Origin: an uncultured Halioglobus sp.
GTDB lineage: Bacteria; Pseudomonadota; Gammaproteobacteria; Pseudomonadales; Halieaceae
DNA: 8,375 nt
Reading direction: 5' to 3'
NCBI GenBank assembly: GCA_905480565.1
Contig: CAJQQW010000103.1
Span: 1 to 8,375 of the forward strand
The translations under genes and the position numbers were made by a program. Of the stretch, positions 6,746 to 8,375 are shown piece by piece (the stretch's first letter is position 1; each line of letters opens with the position of its first letter). Under the pieces are notes generated by a model that worked only from the letters and a program-made list of their open reading frames with translations, was not told the origin of the DNA and did no database searches.

Positions 6746-8373
6746 ACCTTGAAAGCAAAGCCACTGAACTGCTCTCGCAACTTGAGCTTTTGCACCTTGC
6801 CCGTGGCGGTATGAGGCAGTTCGTCAACGAACTCCACCGCGTCGGGCATCCACCACTTGGCGATCTTTCCCTCAAGCGAGGCCAGAATTTCCGCTGCAGT
6901 AACGTCCTGCCCATCACTGGAACGCACTACGATCAGCAACGGGCGTTCACTCCACTTGGGGTGATAGCATCCAATAACCGCCGCCTCCGCCACCTTGGGA
7001 TGATTCGTGGCCGCGTTCTCTACCTCGATGGAGGAAATCCATTCGCCGCCGGACTTGATGACATCCTTGGTGCGATCAGTAATCGCCAGGTAGCCGTCCG
7101 CGTCAATGGTGGCCACATCGCCAGTCTCGAACCAGCCCGCCTCACGCTCGTGAGCATCAGAGTCCTCCAGCTTGAAATAGCTGGAGCAGACCCAGGGCCC
7201 TCTCACGAGCAGAGAACCGAATGCCTCGCCATCCCAGGGCAAGGCCTTACCTTCATCGTCGACAATTTTCATTTCAACACCAAATATCGGCCGCCCTGCC
7301 TTCAGGCGGAGCCCGGCATATTCTTCATCACTGTACTTGTCCCGCTCGCTGTCGCCGGCATTAGCCGAGCCGAGGGGGCTCATCTCCGTCATACCCCAAC
7401 CGACCCGTGTACTCACACCGTAACTGTCGAGGTCTTCCATGATTGACAGCGGGCAGGCCGCACCGCCCACAATGATGCGCTCCAGTGAATCGATGCGCTG
7501 GCCGGATTTTTTCAGGTGAGCCAATAATCCCAGCCAGACCGTGGGCACACCGGCGGACAGAGTCACCTTCTCTTCATTAATCAACGCCGCCAGCGTCTCT
7601 CCATCACCCATTTTGCTGCCTGGAAACACCAACTTGGCACCCGCGATGGGGCAGGCATAAGGGTTGCCCCAGGCGTTGACGTGAAACAGGGGCACAATCG
7701 GCAGCACCACATCCCTGCGCGCGATGCCCAACGCATCCGGCATCATGGTGGCATAGGAGTGCAACAGTGTAGAGCGGTGAGAGTACAACACGCCCTTGGG
7801 GTTGCCGGTGGTTCCCGACGTATAACACAACGCACAGGCGTCGCGCTCTTCCAGCGCCGGCCACTGGAAATCAGGGCTGCCTTTTTCCAGCAATGTTTCA
7901 TAGCAGATCGCGTTGGGCAGAGAGGTGTGTGGCATACGGTCTGCACTGCATTGGATAATCCAGCCCTTTACCATGGGGCACTGCTCCGCGAGACCTTCAA
8001 CCAGCGGCACAAAATCCGGATCAACAAATACATAACGATCCTCCGCGTGGTTAATAATGTAAATCAGCTGCTCCGGAAACAACCTCGGGTTTATCGTGTG
8101 GCAGACATAGCCAGTGCAGGCGACGCCGTAATAGACCTCAAAATGTCGATAGTCATTCCAGGCGAGGGTGGCAATACGGTCACCGCGTTCAAGACCCCAC
8201 TGGGACAGGCTGTCGCCAAGCTGACGCGCCCTGGCGAACGCTTCACGGTAGGTATAACGGTGCCGGGGGTTCTCCGCCGTCACCGACACAATCTCGCCGT
8301 CACCGTTGATTCGCTCCGCGTGATCCACGATCGAGGCAATCGTCAGCGGCATATCCATCATTAAACCGTTCAT
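6742..8373 (-). CDS. AlkK/DmdB-type fatty acyl-CoA ligase
   Basis: This 543-residue ANL-superfamily enzyme activates a carboxylic acid to its CoA thioester through an acyl-adenylate. Motifs are YTSGTTGNPKGV (184-195), PLFHVNAWGNPY (228-239), GGAACP (303-308), GWGMTEMSP (325-333), GWFETGDVA (413-421), DRTKDVIKSGGEWISSIEVE (433-452) and the catalytic lysine K526 in TATGKVQK. The DVIKSGGEWISS segment and the N-terminus, with DMPLTIASIVDHA (7-19), are typical of the AlkK/DmdB branch, whose members use medium-chain fatty acids or 3-methylmercaptopropionate. The substrate cannot be read here; a steroid side chain is possible but unsupported. The ATG at 8373 is almost at the window edge, so its ribosome site cannot be seen; Met5 and Met6 are alternatives, but the family normally keeps these first residues. 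Its stop overlaps the membrane gene start by 4 bases, so the two are probably co-translated. Confidence 0.85.
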   Translation of the reverse strand: MNGLMMDMPLTIASIVDHAERINGDGEIVSVTAENPRHRYTYREAFARARQLGDSLSQWGLERGDRIATLAWNDYRHFEVYYGVACTGYVCHTINPRLFPEQLIYIINHAEDRYVFVDPDFVPLVEGLAEQCPMVKGWIIQCSADRMPHTSLPNAICYETLLEKGSPDFQWPALEERDACALCYTSGTTGNPKGVLYSHRSTLLHSYATMMPDALGIARRDVVLPIVPLFHVNAWGNPYACPIAGAKLVFPGSKMGDGETLAALINEEKVTLSAGVPTVWLGLLAHLKKSGQRIDSLERIIVGGAACPLSIMEDLDSYGVSTRVGWGMTEMSPLGSANAGDSERDKYSDEEYAGLRLKAGRPIFGVEMKIVDDEGKALPWDGEAFGSLLVRGPWVCSSYFKLEDSDAHEREAGWFETGDVATIDADGYLAITDRTKDVIKSGGEWISSIEVENAATNHPKVAEAAVIGCYHPKWSERPLLIVVRSSDGQDVTAAEILASLEGKIAKWWMPDAVEFVDELPHTATGKVQKLKLREQFSGFAFKV

Positions 8374-8375
8374 AT

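Noticed and set aside
6790..8364. Plus-strand open frames of 218 and 227 codons opposite the AlkK-type ligase
   Set aside because: They are fully antisense to a well-supported acyl-CoA ligase, and no protein family motif is visible.

Overview
The window is a compact, entirely minus-strand block of seven protein genes, six complete and one cut by the left edge. GC content is moderately high and coding is tight: neighbours overlap by 4 to 11 bases or are separated by 16 to 43 bases, with one real gap of 152 bases. The gene families and style suggest a steroid-degrading proteobacterium, perhaps a marine gammaproteobacterium. That placement is inference from gene content, because the window holds no rRNA or other phylogenetic marker.

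In transcription order (right to left) there are two blocks. The upstream block (8373 to 4958) holds an AlkK/DmdB-type acyl-CoA ligase whose stop overlaps, in a GTGA, the start of a five-helix membrane protein with an LtaS/PbgA-like alkaline-phosphatase-superfamily domain. It ends in a 7-bp-stem hairpin. The 152-base gap then carries an AT-rich palindrome with TAG...CTA ends and a weak sigma70-like promoter.

The downstream block (4805 to 1) is a likely operon: a FadD3-like CoA ligase, two tandem overlapping Lrp/AsnC regulators, ipdA, ipdB and the start of ipdC. In Mycobacterium tuberculosis and Rhodococcus, FadD3, IpdC and IpdAB act on the last two steroid rings (C and D). FadD3 makes HIP-CoA, IpdC works on the 5-oxygenated HIC-CoA intermediates, and IpdAB hydrolytically opens ring C of COCHEA-CoA. 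The window therefore appears to hold part of a proteobacterial pathway for steroid rings C and D. EchA20, FadE30, IpdF, FadE32 and thiolase homologues are not in this window.

The most interesting points are the replacement, at this locus, of the actinobacterial TetR regulator KstR2 by a translationally coupled pair of divergent Lrp/AsnC proteins, the Lrp-like palindrome upstream of the operon, and the unexplained coupling of an acyl-CoA ligase to a membrane phosphotransferase-like enzyme. There are no RNA genes, mobile elements, CRISPR arrays or plus-strand genes that I can support.
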